Source: Cercophora sp. LCS_1 (taxonomy: Eukaryota; Ascomycota; Sordariomycetes; Sordariales; Lasiosphaeriaceae). Taken from it: 64,000 bases of DNA. Shown here piece after piece: positions 1-10,336 of this stretch. Position 1 is the first letter of the stretch, and each line of letters begins with the position of its first letter. The stretch lies in assembly GCA_036250225.1 (NCBI GenBank), contig JAPZLL010000029.1, forward strand, positions 62,001-126,000. Direction: 5' to 3'. The notes under the pieces are model-generated. The model searched no databases, was not told the origin of the DNA, and saw only the letters and a program-made list of their open reading frames with translations. Position numbers and translations under genes: made by a program.

Positions 1-945
1 GGGGAGGGGTTTGCCGTTCATCTCCCACGCGAGAAGGACTTCGTTGGCCTTGACCTTGCGCCACGGCACGCTGACAACGTAGTTGTGCACGGCGCCCTTT
101 TTGAAGTAGGTGTCTGCGCCGAAGAACTCAACGTTCTCGGCTCCGTCTTTGAGACCACCGCAGTATTTGATGACTTTCTTCAGGGAGACGCCGGTCCATC
201 GGGCTGTGCTGATGGCGCCTTCGCCCCAGGGGGCGTTGATCAGCTCGTCGCCGTCGCCGGGGTATCCGTGGATTTGTTCGATGCGGCGGGTGCCTGAGCA
301 TTGGAGGGTGACAATGTTGCTCTGGCGCGGAAAGATAGACTCATCCTGGAGTTGGGCGAGGGTCAGGGTCTTTGGGTTGTTGACAAGGCCCGTGATGTCG
401 AGGGTGAACCTTTCGGCCTCAATGTCCGGGATGCCACCATGGTTGCGGACAAAGTGGTCCTTGTTATCTGTGATTTCGGTCTTGATGATGCGTTCCTGGT
501 TTCCATATTAGTGGGATGGTATCAGGGCTTGCCGCAGGAGCAGCGTACCGCAGGGGGCTCTCCATTGTAGGGGAACTGGAGGACGTGAATCATGTCCTCA
601 GACTTTTCCTCGAGGACAGTCTTCCAGCTATCCTGGTGTATGTAGTCGAGCCCGCAGGCGGAATGATATTGCTTCCATCGCTCCCCAGTGAGGATGGGAT
701 TCGTGGTGGGGAGCGGGACCAGTTGGAACTCGGGCGGCTATCACACGTCAACAAACCTCCCAATCATGGTTTGCGAAGCTCACATCCGGAAAGTCATATC
801 GCGACATGACATCTTGAACCCGTTTCTTCTTCCCGGGGTACTTTTCCCATTCAATGTACCCCTTCCATCCTTCTTTTTCTTCGGCAAACACAGGGATGTC
901 GCCCTGAGGCCGGAAGGGAATCGCCTGTGGTTCTGCGGGAGACAT
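1..945 (-). CDS. sulfite oxidase-type molybdopterin oxidoreductase, C-terminus cut by window edge
   Basis: Molybdenum-cofactor enzyme of the sulfite oxidase/nitrate reductase family, expected to oxidise sulfite or a related oxyanion. Three exons read on the minus strand: 945-757, 680-549 and 495-1, with introns of 76 and 53 bp and in-phase GT-AG joins. The 272 visible residues include HFVRNHGGIP (about 120-130) and the cofactor loop TLQCSGTRR, whose Cys (about residue 173) is the expected Mo ligand. Further on come PWGEGAISTARWTG and a segment ending in WEMNGKPLP, all typical of the family. No cytochrome b5 domain is seen, so it resembles the soluble fungal form. The start at MSPAEPQA is the first Met in the conserved frame; an in-frame upstream Met at 1008 is possible. 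The dimerisation domain lies outside the window. The family is clear; the substrate is inferred. Confidence 0.88.
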
Positions 946-2099
946 GGCTTTCGTCAAGGGAGGCCTTGGTGACCGGTATGAGAGTGCACCCGGAGGGACT
1001 GAGAGCATGCGGCTGATATGTATGTCTCCCCGCGGGGTTTTCCAGTGTGGTCTTCATTCCATTCCCGGCTGTTACCTCGATTGGAGTCCATGCCATCATA
1101 AGCGGGTCATTGGACAGAGCGAGGCGACACGCACTCTCAGTCAGCGCAGCTCGTCGGGCAGAAAGACTCTGTCAGCACCACTGCCTCGGTAGAAGTTGTT
1201 TGGCCAATCCCGGCATTTTGTGGTCGAATTTTGGCGGGTATTAAACGACGGGAGCACGGGGTGCTCATCTTCGCCGCATGTGGGGCCGGACATCCGCGAA
1301 TGTCCCAAGACGAAGGGATTTGCGGAAGTTGTTGCAGTACTGGAGAGAATAACTTGTCCTTCCCGTGCACATTCCCATAATTTCGCCGACATTCGGGAAC
1401 TCGGGATTGCCTTCGATAAGGGATTCCCTAGCAGCCGGGAACTGAAGGTTGGCCCTACCATCCGCCCCTGAATCATCCTCAGAAGGGGCGCCCACCACCT
1501 GTTGGAGGACTGTCGACATCCCAGCGGCTTTTTAAGGTTGCCAGAGCCGAGGTTTGCGTACCTATTGGTAGGATGAGGGCACCGGCCTGGGGATGCTAGT
1601 CGAGATAGAAGGCGAAGAAACAGGCCCGACCGTCCAGTGAAGACGAGGCTTTCCTACCAGCATCAGCAAAAGGATGACCTGAAGAGCTTGCAATCGACCA
1701 TAACTTTGAGACGTCAACGAAGTGAAATCGACAAATCTGAAATTAGCCCTATACCTTAGTAAATATCTCCCGACAGAAACAACATGTTGAACATGCGAGC
1801 AAGTAAAGCACCCAAGCTTCCGCTCCACGTCCTCGACCACGGCAGGCAGAACTTCAAAACTGTGCCTCCAAGCATATCGGCAAAGTTAACAACACATCCC
1901 CAGCCAAGATAAGCCTGACACAAGCTCACGCCATCCCCAACACCAAAGACACCACAGCTTACGTAACCCAAGATCCACCCGGAAAACGTTCACCGCCAAG
2001 CGGCCCAGCCCCAAACTCCAAGCCCAACATCACCAACCTAAAATCCAACCCAAAATCCAACCCAAATCCAACCCCACACAACTTGCGCGCAACACCACC
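946..2099. other. intergenic region, no supported gene
   Basis: Open frames of 65-110 codons occur in several frames on both strands, but none has recognisable protein character or consistent splice signals. The stretch separates the divergent sulfite oxidase-type and thioesterase genes, so it should hold both promoters. Confidence 0.5.
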
Positions 2100-2606
2100 A
2101 TGACCAACCAAACCGCCGCCCCGGGGCCAACCCCGACCCCAACACCAACAGACACAGACCGCCTCGCCCACATCCAAACCTACCACCTCACCCGCTCCAC
2201 CGCCTCCCCCATCTACGCCTTCCTCCTCGGCCCACCCGACGCGCCCTTGATCCGTATCCTCTCGGCAACCAAAGGTGCCTTCACAGCTCGTCTGGTCCTC
2301 GGTCCGCAACATCTGAACTCGGGCGGCGGCATCCACGGGTCCGTATCGGCAACCATCGTCGACTGGGCGGGCGGTCTGGCGATTGCGGCATGGGATTTGC
2401 GGTCCGCGACGGGCGTGAGCGTGGATATTAACATCTCGTATCTGTCAAGTGCCAAGTTGGGTGATGAGGTCGAGATTGAGGGGCGGGTGGAGAGGGTTGG
2501 GAGTAACCTTGCGTTTACGGAGGTGAGAATTTGGAAGGTAGAGGAGGGTCAGAGGGGGAGGATGGTGATTAGTGGACGGCATACCAAGTTTGTTAAGGGG
2601 ACTTGA
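2100..2606 (+). CDS. hotdog-fold acyl-CoA thioesterase (ACOT13/PaaI-like)
   Basis: Single-exon 168-residue protein with a hotdog thioesterase domain, expected to hydrolyse acyl-CoA or related thioesters. Support comes from the central segment HLNSGGGIHGSVSATIVDWA (about 75-95), the position of the usual G-G-xx-HGG-xxxx-hD motif whose Asp/Asn and backbone act in catalysis. The following GVSVDINISYLSSAKLGDEV matches the family's second beta-strand block. The first 30 residues are Pro/Thr-rich and low complexity, perhaps a weak transit or linker segment. Length fits stand-alone fungal thioesterases (about 160-190 residues). The ATG has a favourable context (caccATGa). The natural substrate cannot be told. 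Confidence 0.82.
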   Translation: MTNQTAAPGPTPTPTPTDTDRLAHIQTYHLTRSTASPIYAFLLGPPDAPLIRILSATKGAFTARLVLGPQHLNSGGGIHGSVSATIVDWAGGLAIAAWDLRSATGVSVDINISYLSSAKLGDEVEIEGRVERVGSNLAFTEVRIWKVEEGQRGRMVISGRHTKFVKGT

Positions 2607-3215
2607 TGGGGTGGAGTGAGAGGTTAGATTTGGTAGGCAGAAGGGGATGGTGGAAAATGAAAGTGGGTAGAAGGGTGCACGGGAGAACGAAGGCGGGTAT
2701 CACGTAGACTTCATCACAAGGCGGCTGGAAAAATAAAATATTAGATGAAAATAACGATGGGAGTAAAGTGCAGCTGGTGTTGAAAATTTTGATGTCGGCC
2801 GTGAAGGTGTGTGACTCAGGGCACGTGTTGAATTGCACATGGAAGGAGCCATTGACTGGCCGCAAAACCAGAGTCAGGCAACAAAAAGCACCACAGGGAA
2901 GGAACGAAATGGAAGAAGATAAGGGCAAATGGCGTCAGAACACCAAAGGAGATGACAACACCACATTCAGTCAACAATTCACTTCACAAAGACACTGGGC
3001 TACCAGCCAAGCGCCTGTATGTGCAATCTGCTGTCCATGTATCTCTCAGCTATTACAACCCATCGCCTGAAACCCAAGGCGGCCTTGCACTACCCATTCC
3101 TGCCTAAACGCCATTGCCGGGTATCGTAGGATATCGCTGCCTAAGACAAAAAGAAAAGTCGTCGAGTCATTTCGAAACGCGTCGCAAGAACGCGCAGGAT
3201 TGCCCGATGCGGGCA
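2607..3215. other. intergenic region between convergent genes
   Basis: Contains the 3' flanks of the thioesterase and of the small basic protein gene. The short open frames here show no protein-family features, and I see no repeat or RNA gene. Confidence 0.5.
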
Positions 3216-3663
3216 TTAGACCTCGCCCGCATCGTCTGCCTCGGCATAGACAGGAACAACAGGGCCCTTCTTCTTGGTGAACCGAGGCGTCTTGGGAGTC
3301 TTTGGGGTCTTCTTGGGAGGGCCACTGTCGCCATCCTCATTCTTGCGCTTGCGCGGGGTGCTCGGCGGATCGTTACTGTAGAGCTTCTTCTTGAGTTCTG
3401 CCCAGCGGTTCATAACGGTCTTTGGCTTGATGTTCAGCTTTTCGGCAAGCTTGGCAGTATCGATCTGGTGGATTTGTCAGTCCAATTCTGTTCAATCAGG
3501 GCGGTGTGGGAATATTTACCTCGGGAGCGGCCTTGAGGCAAGTCATCGCAGCCTCCAAAAAGCGGCGATCGGCCTCTGAGAGGTTGTTGCCGCTCGAGGT
3601 CGAGGGGCTTGAGGTCGACGGACCAGCTTCGGGAGCTTGGGGGAAGTTGTCGGTAGCAGACAT
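3216..3663 (-). CDS. small basic, probably nuclear protein with helix-turn-helix-like core
   Basis: Two exons (3663-3520 and 3464-3216) joined by a 55-bp GT-AG intron give a 130-residue protein. After a Ser/Pro-rich start comes a helical core (about 28-78). It runs from LSEADRRFLEAAMTCLKAAP to KLNIKPKTVMNRWAELKKKL and looks like a small Myb/SANT or winged-helix-like unit. The tail is very basic with PRKRK and repeated KKTPKTPKTP, good candidates for nuclear localisation and non-specific DNA or chromatin binding, and it ends acidic. I do not recognise a named family. Similar short fungal proteins are usually annotated as hypothetical or Myb-like DNA-binding. Nuclear location is inferred from composition only. 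Confidence 0.72.
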
Positions 3664-4326
3664 CTTGGTGCGCTTGACAGTGTTGGCTGTTGTGGTGGGA
3701 GAAAGGGATTGTCCGGGAACTCTTTCTGCCAGATGATGTTTGGGGGAAGAAAGAAAAGGGAAGAAGAGGGGTGGGGCCGAAAATGTGTAGGCTGGGAAAG
3801 ATTGGCGCCGCCTGATTTGCAAGGCGTTCACCAACTAAGCGGGGAATAGCACGCGTCTTTGTGACTTTGTGAACGCGTGTGACTTTTTTTTTTCGGCGCG
3901 CGCCAGGAAGGAAGCGACAACATCAGTCAATATTACCATGCAGTTTACATCTGGTCTAGGGCTTGTGCCCCAAATCCTTGGGCAAGTTCACCGACTTGTG
4001 CTCCCCAGACTGGCGGTGTGACGGGCATTTGGCTAACGCCAACCCTTTACCAATTGCTGCTGGTGTTCCCTTAAGGAAAATGTAAATCTGAAGTTCCTGC
4101 TTGACGTCACTTGCAATCGGTTATCGATAGCAATCCTTCCCATCGCTCCTTCCCGTCGGGGAGCGAGATCCATGCAAAGCGGCCGCCCTCCCGTCTGCAA
4201 TAACAGTCGTTACGTCACTGCTGTTCCTAGAACACCGCCATCACCCTCGTAAGCCCAAAAAGTGCCTCTCCTGAACATGGCAAAGATCAATCAAAGCTCT
4301 TACCTGCAACGCCACCTGTCTTCCCA
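3664..4326. other. divergent intergenic/promoter region
   Basis: Lies between the small basic gene (-) and the MFS transporter (+). It contains a T9 run near 3886 and several homopolymer patches but no supported ORF. Confidence 0.5.
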
Positions 4327-5979
4327 ATGGAGCCGTCCACCGACCTAAATCCCCACGGAAGCAGCGAAACTGGCGCGGAGCAATGGAGAGACCAAGGTCA
4401 CAAAGCCGATGACTGGACCCACCTCTCACTCCCGAGCTCCGACTCCAATGACTCCACCCGGACCGATTCCGATGCTATCACCAACCCCGATAAGCCGCAA
4501 ACCACCTACGTCCCCCCATCCCGTGGCTACACAAGCACAACAACAGGCCTCATCACAACCAGGATCCCAACCACGGCGCTCGACCTCGCCATCCCGCCCC
4601 AAACCCTCTACTGGCCGCTCTCGGTCTACAGCCTCACCGCCGGCGCATGTCTCATTCTAGCTGGCACACTCGCCGATATAATCGGGTGCCGTCTCGTTTT
4701 CCTCACAGGAGTGGGTCTGTTTTCCCCGTTCACGCTCGGCTGCAGTCTGTCGCAAACGGGTATCCAGCTCGTCATGTTTCGCGCGATGCAGGGTATTTCG
4801 GTGGCGATGTGTCTTCCCACATCAGTTGGGATCTTATGTGTGACGATAGCGCCCGGACGGCAGAGGAACTTGGGGTTTGCGTGTACTGTGCTTGGCCAGC
4901 CACTGGGGTTTTCGCTGGGCTTGGTGTTGGGCGGTGTGTTTATAAAAACGGTCGGGTGGTGGGCGGCGTGGTATTTCGCGGCTGCGACGATATTCGTGCT
5001 GTTGTTTGTCGGGGGGCGCTGCTGCCGAGAGACAAGCTTGCGAGGCCGAGGAGTTGGGAACAGGTGAGAGACGAAGTGGATTGGCCCGGAGCGCTCGCGT
5101 CGTCAGCTGCGTTGGCGATGCTGGCGTACGCGCTGGTGCAGCTTTCAGAAGAGAGGGAGGCTATCTTGCGTCCGTCTGTGCTTGCGTTGCTTATTTTGAG
5201 TCTGATTTTGATGCCGGGCTTTGTTTGGTGGATGCATTATGCTGAGAAGCATAGGTATCCGGTGTTGATGCCTAGCGGCCTTTGGAAGAGGATGGCCTTT
5301 TCGAGCATCTGCCTCATGGTGATGCTTTCGTATGCTGTCATGCAGGTTCTGGAACTATATGCGACATTGTTCTTTCAAAAGGTGCAGGGGCTTGATGCGC
5401 TGCAGTCTTCGGTTAAGCTGCTTCCTTCGATGATTGTCGGGGCGGTACTGAACCTGACGGTTGGGTTGTTTGTGCATCGGGTTTCGGCCAAGTGGTTGGT
5501 GTTTGGGACGTCGCTTGCGTGTGCGGGTGCGCCATTGTTGATGACGTTGATCAAGCCTGAGTGGCCGTGTTGGTTTTCTGCGTTTCCGGCACAAATCCTA
5601 CATCCGGTGAGTCTTTCTACCAGGGAAGAGGAGGGTCGCGCTAATTTAAGAACAGTTATCAGCTGATGTCCTATTTTGTGTTGGATTGATAATCATCAGT
5701 CAGGAGTTCCCCGATGAAATGAAGTCACTTACTGGAGCAGTGTTCAACACGGGTGGTCAGTTTGGGACGTCTATCGGGCTGGCTGTCATTGGTGTTATTG
5801 CGGATAGTGCAACACAGGCGTCAAGGGAGGACGATAAGGAGAGTCCGGAGGTGCCGATGCCGGGGGATCGGGCCGCGTTTTGGGCGGCCCTGGGGTTTAC
5901 GCTTGCCATCCCGGTCATCTCGTTGGTGGGACTGAGGAAAGTCGGAACCGTAGATACGAGAAAGATAGTTCAAGACTGA
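4327..5979 (+). pseudogene. DHA2-type drug MFS transporter, frameshifted
   Basis: Major facilitator of the fungal 14-TM drug:proton antiporter type, plasma membrane if functional. Recognisable blocks are PQTLYWPLSVYSLTAGACLI, ADIIGCRLVFLTG, FRAMQGISVAMCLPTSVG and, near the end, SQEFPDEMKSLTGAVFNTGG. The reading frame breaks at the G6 run at about 5010-5015. Upstream reads FAAATIFVLLFVGG in frame 1 and the continuation (ALLPRDKLARPRSW) is in frame 3, as expected if one G is missing. A second problem lies at the intron near 5607-5662: the canonical gtgagt donor does not give a phase match to the final exon, whereas a weak donor at 5611 does. The N-terminal 80 residues are polar where transmembrane helix 1 is expected. 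It may be a true pseudogene or a consensus error at the homopolymer. The P450 lies immediately downstream in convergent orientation. Confidence 0.78.
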
Positions 5980-6103
5980 GGGAGCGAGACAGAGGGCAAA
6001 AAGAAGAGAGACGGTAAATAATGATGATATGCAACATGAATACTACTTTAAATACACGAAGTTGACTGCACGACCCTCAAACTTAGCTTATTGTTGGAAC
6101 GGA

Positions 6104-7907
6104 TCATCCTCTCCTGGCCTTGCTATATACACTCAGATCTCTCAACGCGTGCTCGTGCTCTCTCTCCACGAGCTTGGCGTGCTGTTCGCTCCTGGGAGCA
6201 ATCGAGCACTGGAACGGCAACGGGGTGGAGTTGAACCCCTCCGAGAACGCAAAACTGCAAAGGATGTCAGCACGACGTTGTACAAAATGTGTCGGGAACT
6301 CACATGTCAACATCAATATCCCTTCCTTTCTCATCCCTCGCCGGCTTGACATTGAAGGCCCACAGAATGCGAGCAATGTTGATCGACACAGAAGCAGACC
6401 CAAGATGCATTCCAGGACAGATGCGACGACCCCACCCAAACGCACTGTGGCCCCATGATCCAGGGTAGTTTCGTTGAGTCAGGAATCGTTCGGGCTTGAA
6501 GTTGTGTGGGTCAGGGAAATCGGCCTCGTTGAGGTGGACTTTTCAGGTTAGCAGGGGAGATGCCAGACGGAGACACGACACTCACGAGTCCATAGAGGAG
6601 CGATGATGGTGCTTCCCTTGGGGATGAACATGCCGCGGTACGTGTCATCAGCCGTGCTAGCATGGGGGGTGCCTCCGAGGACAGCCACAGGACGCCATCG
6701 CAGCGTCTCTGAGGCAATGGCGCGGATGTAGTCAAGTTTGGGTAGATCGGAAAAGTCTGGCAATCGGTCACTGCCAACAACCCTGTCCAGCTCCTCCTGC
6801 GCGCGAGGGATGAACTGAGGCCCGAACTTGACGCAGGCGAGAAGAAAGCTGGCAAGAGATCCGGCCGACTACAATGTGTCAGGAATGAAAGCGTACGGTC
6901 GGATTTCCCACTTACTGTTTCCACGCCGGCACCAAAAGGACTGCCAGCTGTGTAGGCGAGCTCCAGGTCCGTCATGCCAGTGTTGGGCTGCTCTTCCAGG
7001 AGATGCTTGGCGAAGGAGTATGGGGCGGTTCCTCTTGCCATCTCACTCTTTACTTGGTTGATCAACCCGGTGTAGAGCTCGATATCCTTCTTCCGCTGCT
7101 CAATAACTTCGGCCTTCCACGGCGCAAAGATAGTGGGGACGTATTGGAGCAGGGGATATCGCTCAACAGCGTACTTGCCAGGGATGCTTGAGGGCATTAG
7201 AACCAATTTTCAATGGAGCAAAGGGAAACATACTTGACCATCGTCAAACGCTCCATGGATTTGCCGTTCTCCTGGACAACGAAGTCGGTCCGGACATCCT
7301 CAACCCTGCCGCAAGGTTAGCATAGTGTCCAGTTTCCGGCTCGACAAACTCACCTCCGCCCATAGGTCACTGTGACAATGACCGACGCAGCGTATCTCTC
7401 GAGATGCCGACGATAGTTGACCGGGTCGTTCAACAGCTCATGCATCAACACCTTGGACTCTAGGGATTGCACCGGCCGGTATGTCTCGCTCTGGCGCTGC
7501 ATAAAGCCGCTGTGCAGCATCTTGCGCCATCGTCTCCAAAAGCCGTTATACGGCGCCATGAGGCCTCGCAGGCCATTAGAAAGAAGCTCGCCGCCCATGA
7601 TGAATCGCGGCCGGGACGAGTAGATGGATCCCCTCTTCTCCAAAAGATCCCATGCCGCCTGTGCCGAACCCAAGATAATGGTCGGCGTTGGTCCAAGCTG
7701 AAGATACACGACGTCACCGTACTCCTTGCTGAGCTCCTCAAACCAGAGCCATGGCTTTCGGATGCCGGTCTTGATCACCTTGGGTCCGGGCGGGAGCTGG
7801 TTGCGATGAGCCCATAATTTCCATTCTTGCCGCAATCGGGGATACACAAGGGCGAGGTATGTCAGGGCAAGAGCGAGCCCCGCTCCGATGACGATTCGGT
7901 CCAGCAT
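6104..7907 (-). CDS. microsomal cytochrome P450 monooxygenase
   Basis: Six exons: 7907-7354, 7305-7234, 7186-6916, 6868-6586, 6538-6304 and 6254-6104. They sum to 1566 bp (521 residues) with all GT-AG joins in phase. An N-terminal membrane anchor (about 5-25) is followed by the proline hinge NQLPPGP. The I-helix is seen around AYTAGSPFGAGVET, the ExxR motif as ETLRW, the PERF motif as FKPERF, and the heme-binding loop as FGWGRRICPG, whose Cys is the thiolate ligand. The enzyme should be an ER-bound monooxygenase using NADPH-cytochrome P450 reductase. The AGxPFGAGxET I-helix form is common in fungal secondary-metabolite P450s, but the substrate is unknown. The next gene upstream is an aspartic protease in divergent orientation. 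I see no backbone synthase nearby, so a metabolite cluster is not supported. Confidence 0.92.
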
Positions 7908-9001
7908 CGTCGCGCAATGATGTCGCAGCAGTTTTTTTTTTTTTTTGAGCGAAATGATGCTGTCGACAGGAAAAAAGAGGACCTTGACAGCAGGGTTGTT
8001 GGTGAGTGAGCACCCCCACCATTTTGATGTTTGTGACTCTGCGATGCACCGGATGGCGGGGAAGGCGCCAGCCGGGAACGGTTTCGCTCTCCCGCATCTC
8101 GTTTTCCGATTTCCCACTCATGCACCTTGGCAGTCGCCAGGTGGGTCACATTGCACCATCGGGTATTTCTGGCCACGGCAGTTCACCTTGAGATTCCCAA
8201 TGGTCGTGTGCACATTGGGCCAGCTTTGGACTTGGAGATGCAGAGCCGGGTCCCTGGATTCGGGGTAGATGCGGGGCCTCGAATGCGGGCGGGATTCGGG
8301 TTTGCGCACAGCCTGGGAAATCTTTCCACCGTACTCTTGTCCCCTGGCAGGTGCGCCTTCCTCACTTGCTCCCCGGATTTCCAAATGACGGGATGGCGCC
8401 AAGTTTGGGGTGGGCCCGGAGAACCCGAAGGGCGCGAAGCGACACCGACCCGATGGATCGGTCTGCAACAGTGGATCGCTTGAGCAAACGGAGGCAACAA
8501 TCTGATCGTGGATGGGAGATGTTGGGGTCCATTTTGAGGCTGTATTCTCGCATTTGCACTGCCTGGAATGAATGGTGCCGTCCTTTGACGCGTCCGTTGC
8601 GCGCTTTTGCGCAGGGGTCGCAATCCTTTTTGAGTCCGAACACTTTCGCGCCAACAACTGGCCGTCTCCTTGACTGGATTTTGTGGAAGATCCTTGGCAG
8701 ACTTCAATTGACCAATCCGCAAACGAGATTTTAGTGGCGCTTCACAGAACAGCAATATTTTCGCCGAAAGGGATTCGTCAGCAACCAACTTTGCGGCCAT
8801 GGGTTGTTGCAACCCCAAGGATCACAACCACAGCCCGAATCCCATCAAAGAGCGAAGGCAGAAACACGTCAACAAGGAAGCTGGAAAAACGTATATAGTC
8901 GTTCAAAGTCCCGAGCTAGATGCTCTCATCTCACAATCTCATCTTGCATCAAATTGTACCGTATTGTAATTTTGTGTTTAAATTATGTCGGAAACTCCAA
9001 G
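7908..9001. other. divergent promoter region of P450 and aspartic protease
   Basis: A T14 tract lies just upstream of the P450 start (about 7932-7945). Overlapping GC-driven open frames at 8118-8818 on both strands are not convincing genes. A TATA-like element serves the protease at 8892. Confidence 0.5.
8892..8898 (+). promoter_or_regulatory. TATA-box-like element of the aspartic protease gene
   Basis: TATATAG lies about 104 bp upstream of the chosen ATG at 9002. It is followed by a CT-rich stretch suitable as a fungal transcription start region. Confidence 0.45.
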
Positions 9002-10336
9002 ATGAGACCTCTCAGAGATGTCATCATTCCCGCAGCTGGGCTTGCCTCAGCAGCAATGGCCTCAGAGCCCATCAAGATGAGACTTGGCAGACGCTCAGAT
9101 ATCACCATCCCACGAACACCTCACCTCCCAAGAGCTGACAACACTCCGACCAAAATCCCCCTCACCACCTGGAGAAAACACTCAGCAGACCTCCAATGGT
9201 ACACCAACATCACCGTCGGAACTCCGCCCCAAACTTTTACCGTCCTCATAGACACCGGCTCAGCCGATCTCCTCCTCATGGCATCCAACTGCACAAACTG
9301 CGGCACCTCCCACTCCCTCTTCAACAGCAACACCTCAACCACTTTCACCACTCTCCCGGGTGACACCTCCATCAGCGCCTCCTTCGGCACCCAAGGTGAC
9401 ACAGTCCCCACAACAGACATCAGCACCCTCCACGCCAACATCGCCCTCGACACCGTCACCCTCTCCAATCTAACCGTCCAACAACTCCCGCTCATCCTCG
9501 TCGACCAAGCCCCCTCCAGCCTCCTTGCCCAACCAATCGACGGCATCCTAGGCTTCAGTCCTCTCAACCTAACCCACCTTACCACATCCCCAACCGGCGA
9601 CGGCACAACCTTCTTCTGGTCCCTCTTTCTCTCAGGCGCCATCCCCTCTCCCATCTTCTCCCTAACCCTCGACTCCTCCGGCGGTGAACTCACCCTCGGT
9701 GGGACTCCCACTTCTGCGTCGGAAATCCAATACGTCGATGTAAACGTGGACATCCTTCCCCTCGCAAAGGAATGGTTCATCGACACGTCCTCCGCTTTCA
9801 TCGGCGACAAACTCGTCTCCAGCGCACCGGGTCTCGCTTTACTGGACAGCGGGACAGCATACATCCTTACACCCAACAACGGAACCGCTGCAGCTCTTTA
9901 CGCTGCCATCTCACCTGATATTAGACAGATTGATCCGGCAGGGGCGTGGGGTGCCTCCTGCGATGTCATGGATGGTATCAAGGATGATGTCCATTTTACG
10001 ATTGGGTTGGGCGATCAGGCGAAGAATCTCACGCTGCCGAGGGGAAGTTTCAATCTGGGGGAATATCCCGGGATGCAGGGGATTTGTCAGGGCGTGTTTG
10101 TGAATACGGTGAAGGAGGCTGAGATTGAGGATCCCATGGGTTTGGGCAGGGTGGCGTGGACTTTTGGGAGTCCATTGATGAAGGGATACGTTAATATTTT
10201 TGATCAGGGCGATGTTGGGCGGTTAAGGTATGGGTTTGCGAAGGTCGAGAGGGAGGAGGAGAAGGAGAGTATGGGGGTTGGGTTGGGGGTTGATTGGAGG
10301 GTTTTAGGGGCTGTGATGGTTATATTTGCTCTGTGA
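9002..10336 (+). CDS. secreted pepsin-like aspartic protease (family A1), possibly GPI-anchored
   Basis: Single-exon 444-residue protease. The two catalytic Asp loops are clear: VLIDTGSADL (about residue 80) and LALLDSGTAYI (about 280). The flap region between them, GDTSISASFGTQGD, is typical of fungal A1 enzymes. The N-terminus has a short hydrophobic segment and a basic propeptide-like stretch before the mature domain, which begins around DLQWYTNITVGTPPQTF. The last about 15 residues (VLGAVMVIFAL) are hydrophobic after an acidic/Lys stretch, consistent with a yapsin-like GPI signal. An ATG-less upstream extension of the frame exists to about 8804; the ATG at 9002 is preferred for the signal sequence and the TATA spacing. 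The likely role is extracellular or cell-wall proteolysis. Confidence 0.9.
   Translation: MRPLRDVIIPAAGLASAAMASEPIKMRLGRRSDITIPRTPHLPRADNTPTKIPLTTWRKHSADLQWYTNITVGTPPQTFTVLIDTGSADLLLMASNCTNCGTSHSLFNSNTSTTFTTLPGDTSISASFGTQGDTVPTTDISTLHANIALDTVTLSNLTVQQLPLILVDQAPSSLLAQPIDGILGFSPLNLTHLTTSPTGDGTTFFWSLFLSGAIPSPIFSLTLDSSGGELTLGGTPTSASEIQYVDVNVDILPLAKEWFIDTSSAFIGDKLVSSAPGLALLDSGTAYILTPNNGTAAALYAAISPDIRQIDPAGAWGASCDVMDGIKDDVHFTIGLGDQAKNLTLPRGSFNLGEYPGMQGICQGVFVNTVKEAEIEDPMGLGRVAWTFGSPLMKGYVNIFDQGDVGRLRYGFAKVEREEEKESMGVGLGVDWRVLGAVMVIFAL

Noticed and set aside
8118..8818. 179-211-codon minus-strand frames upstream of the aspartic protease
   Set aside because: Arg/Pro/Ser-rich low-information translations in several frames at once, lying in a divergent promoter.
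2100..10336. Secondary-metabolite cluster with P450, MFS and thioesterase
   Set aside because: No polyketide, peptide or terpene backbone gene is present, the MFS is broken and orientations are mixed.
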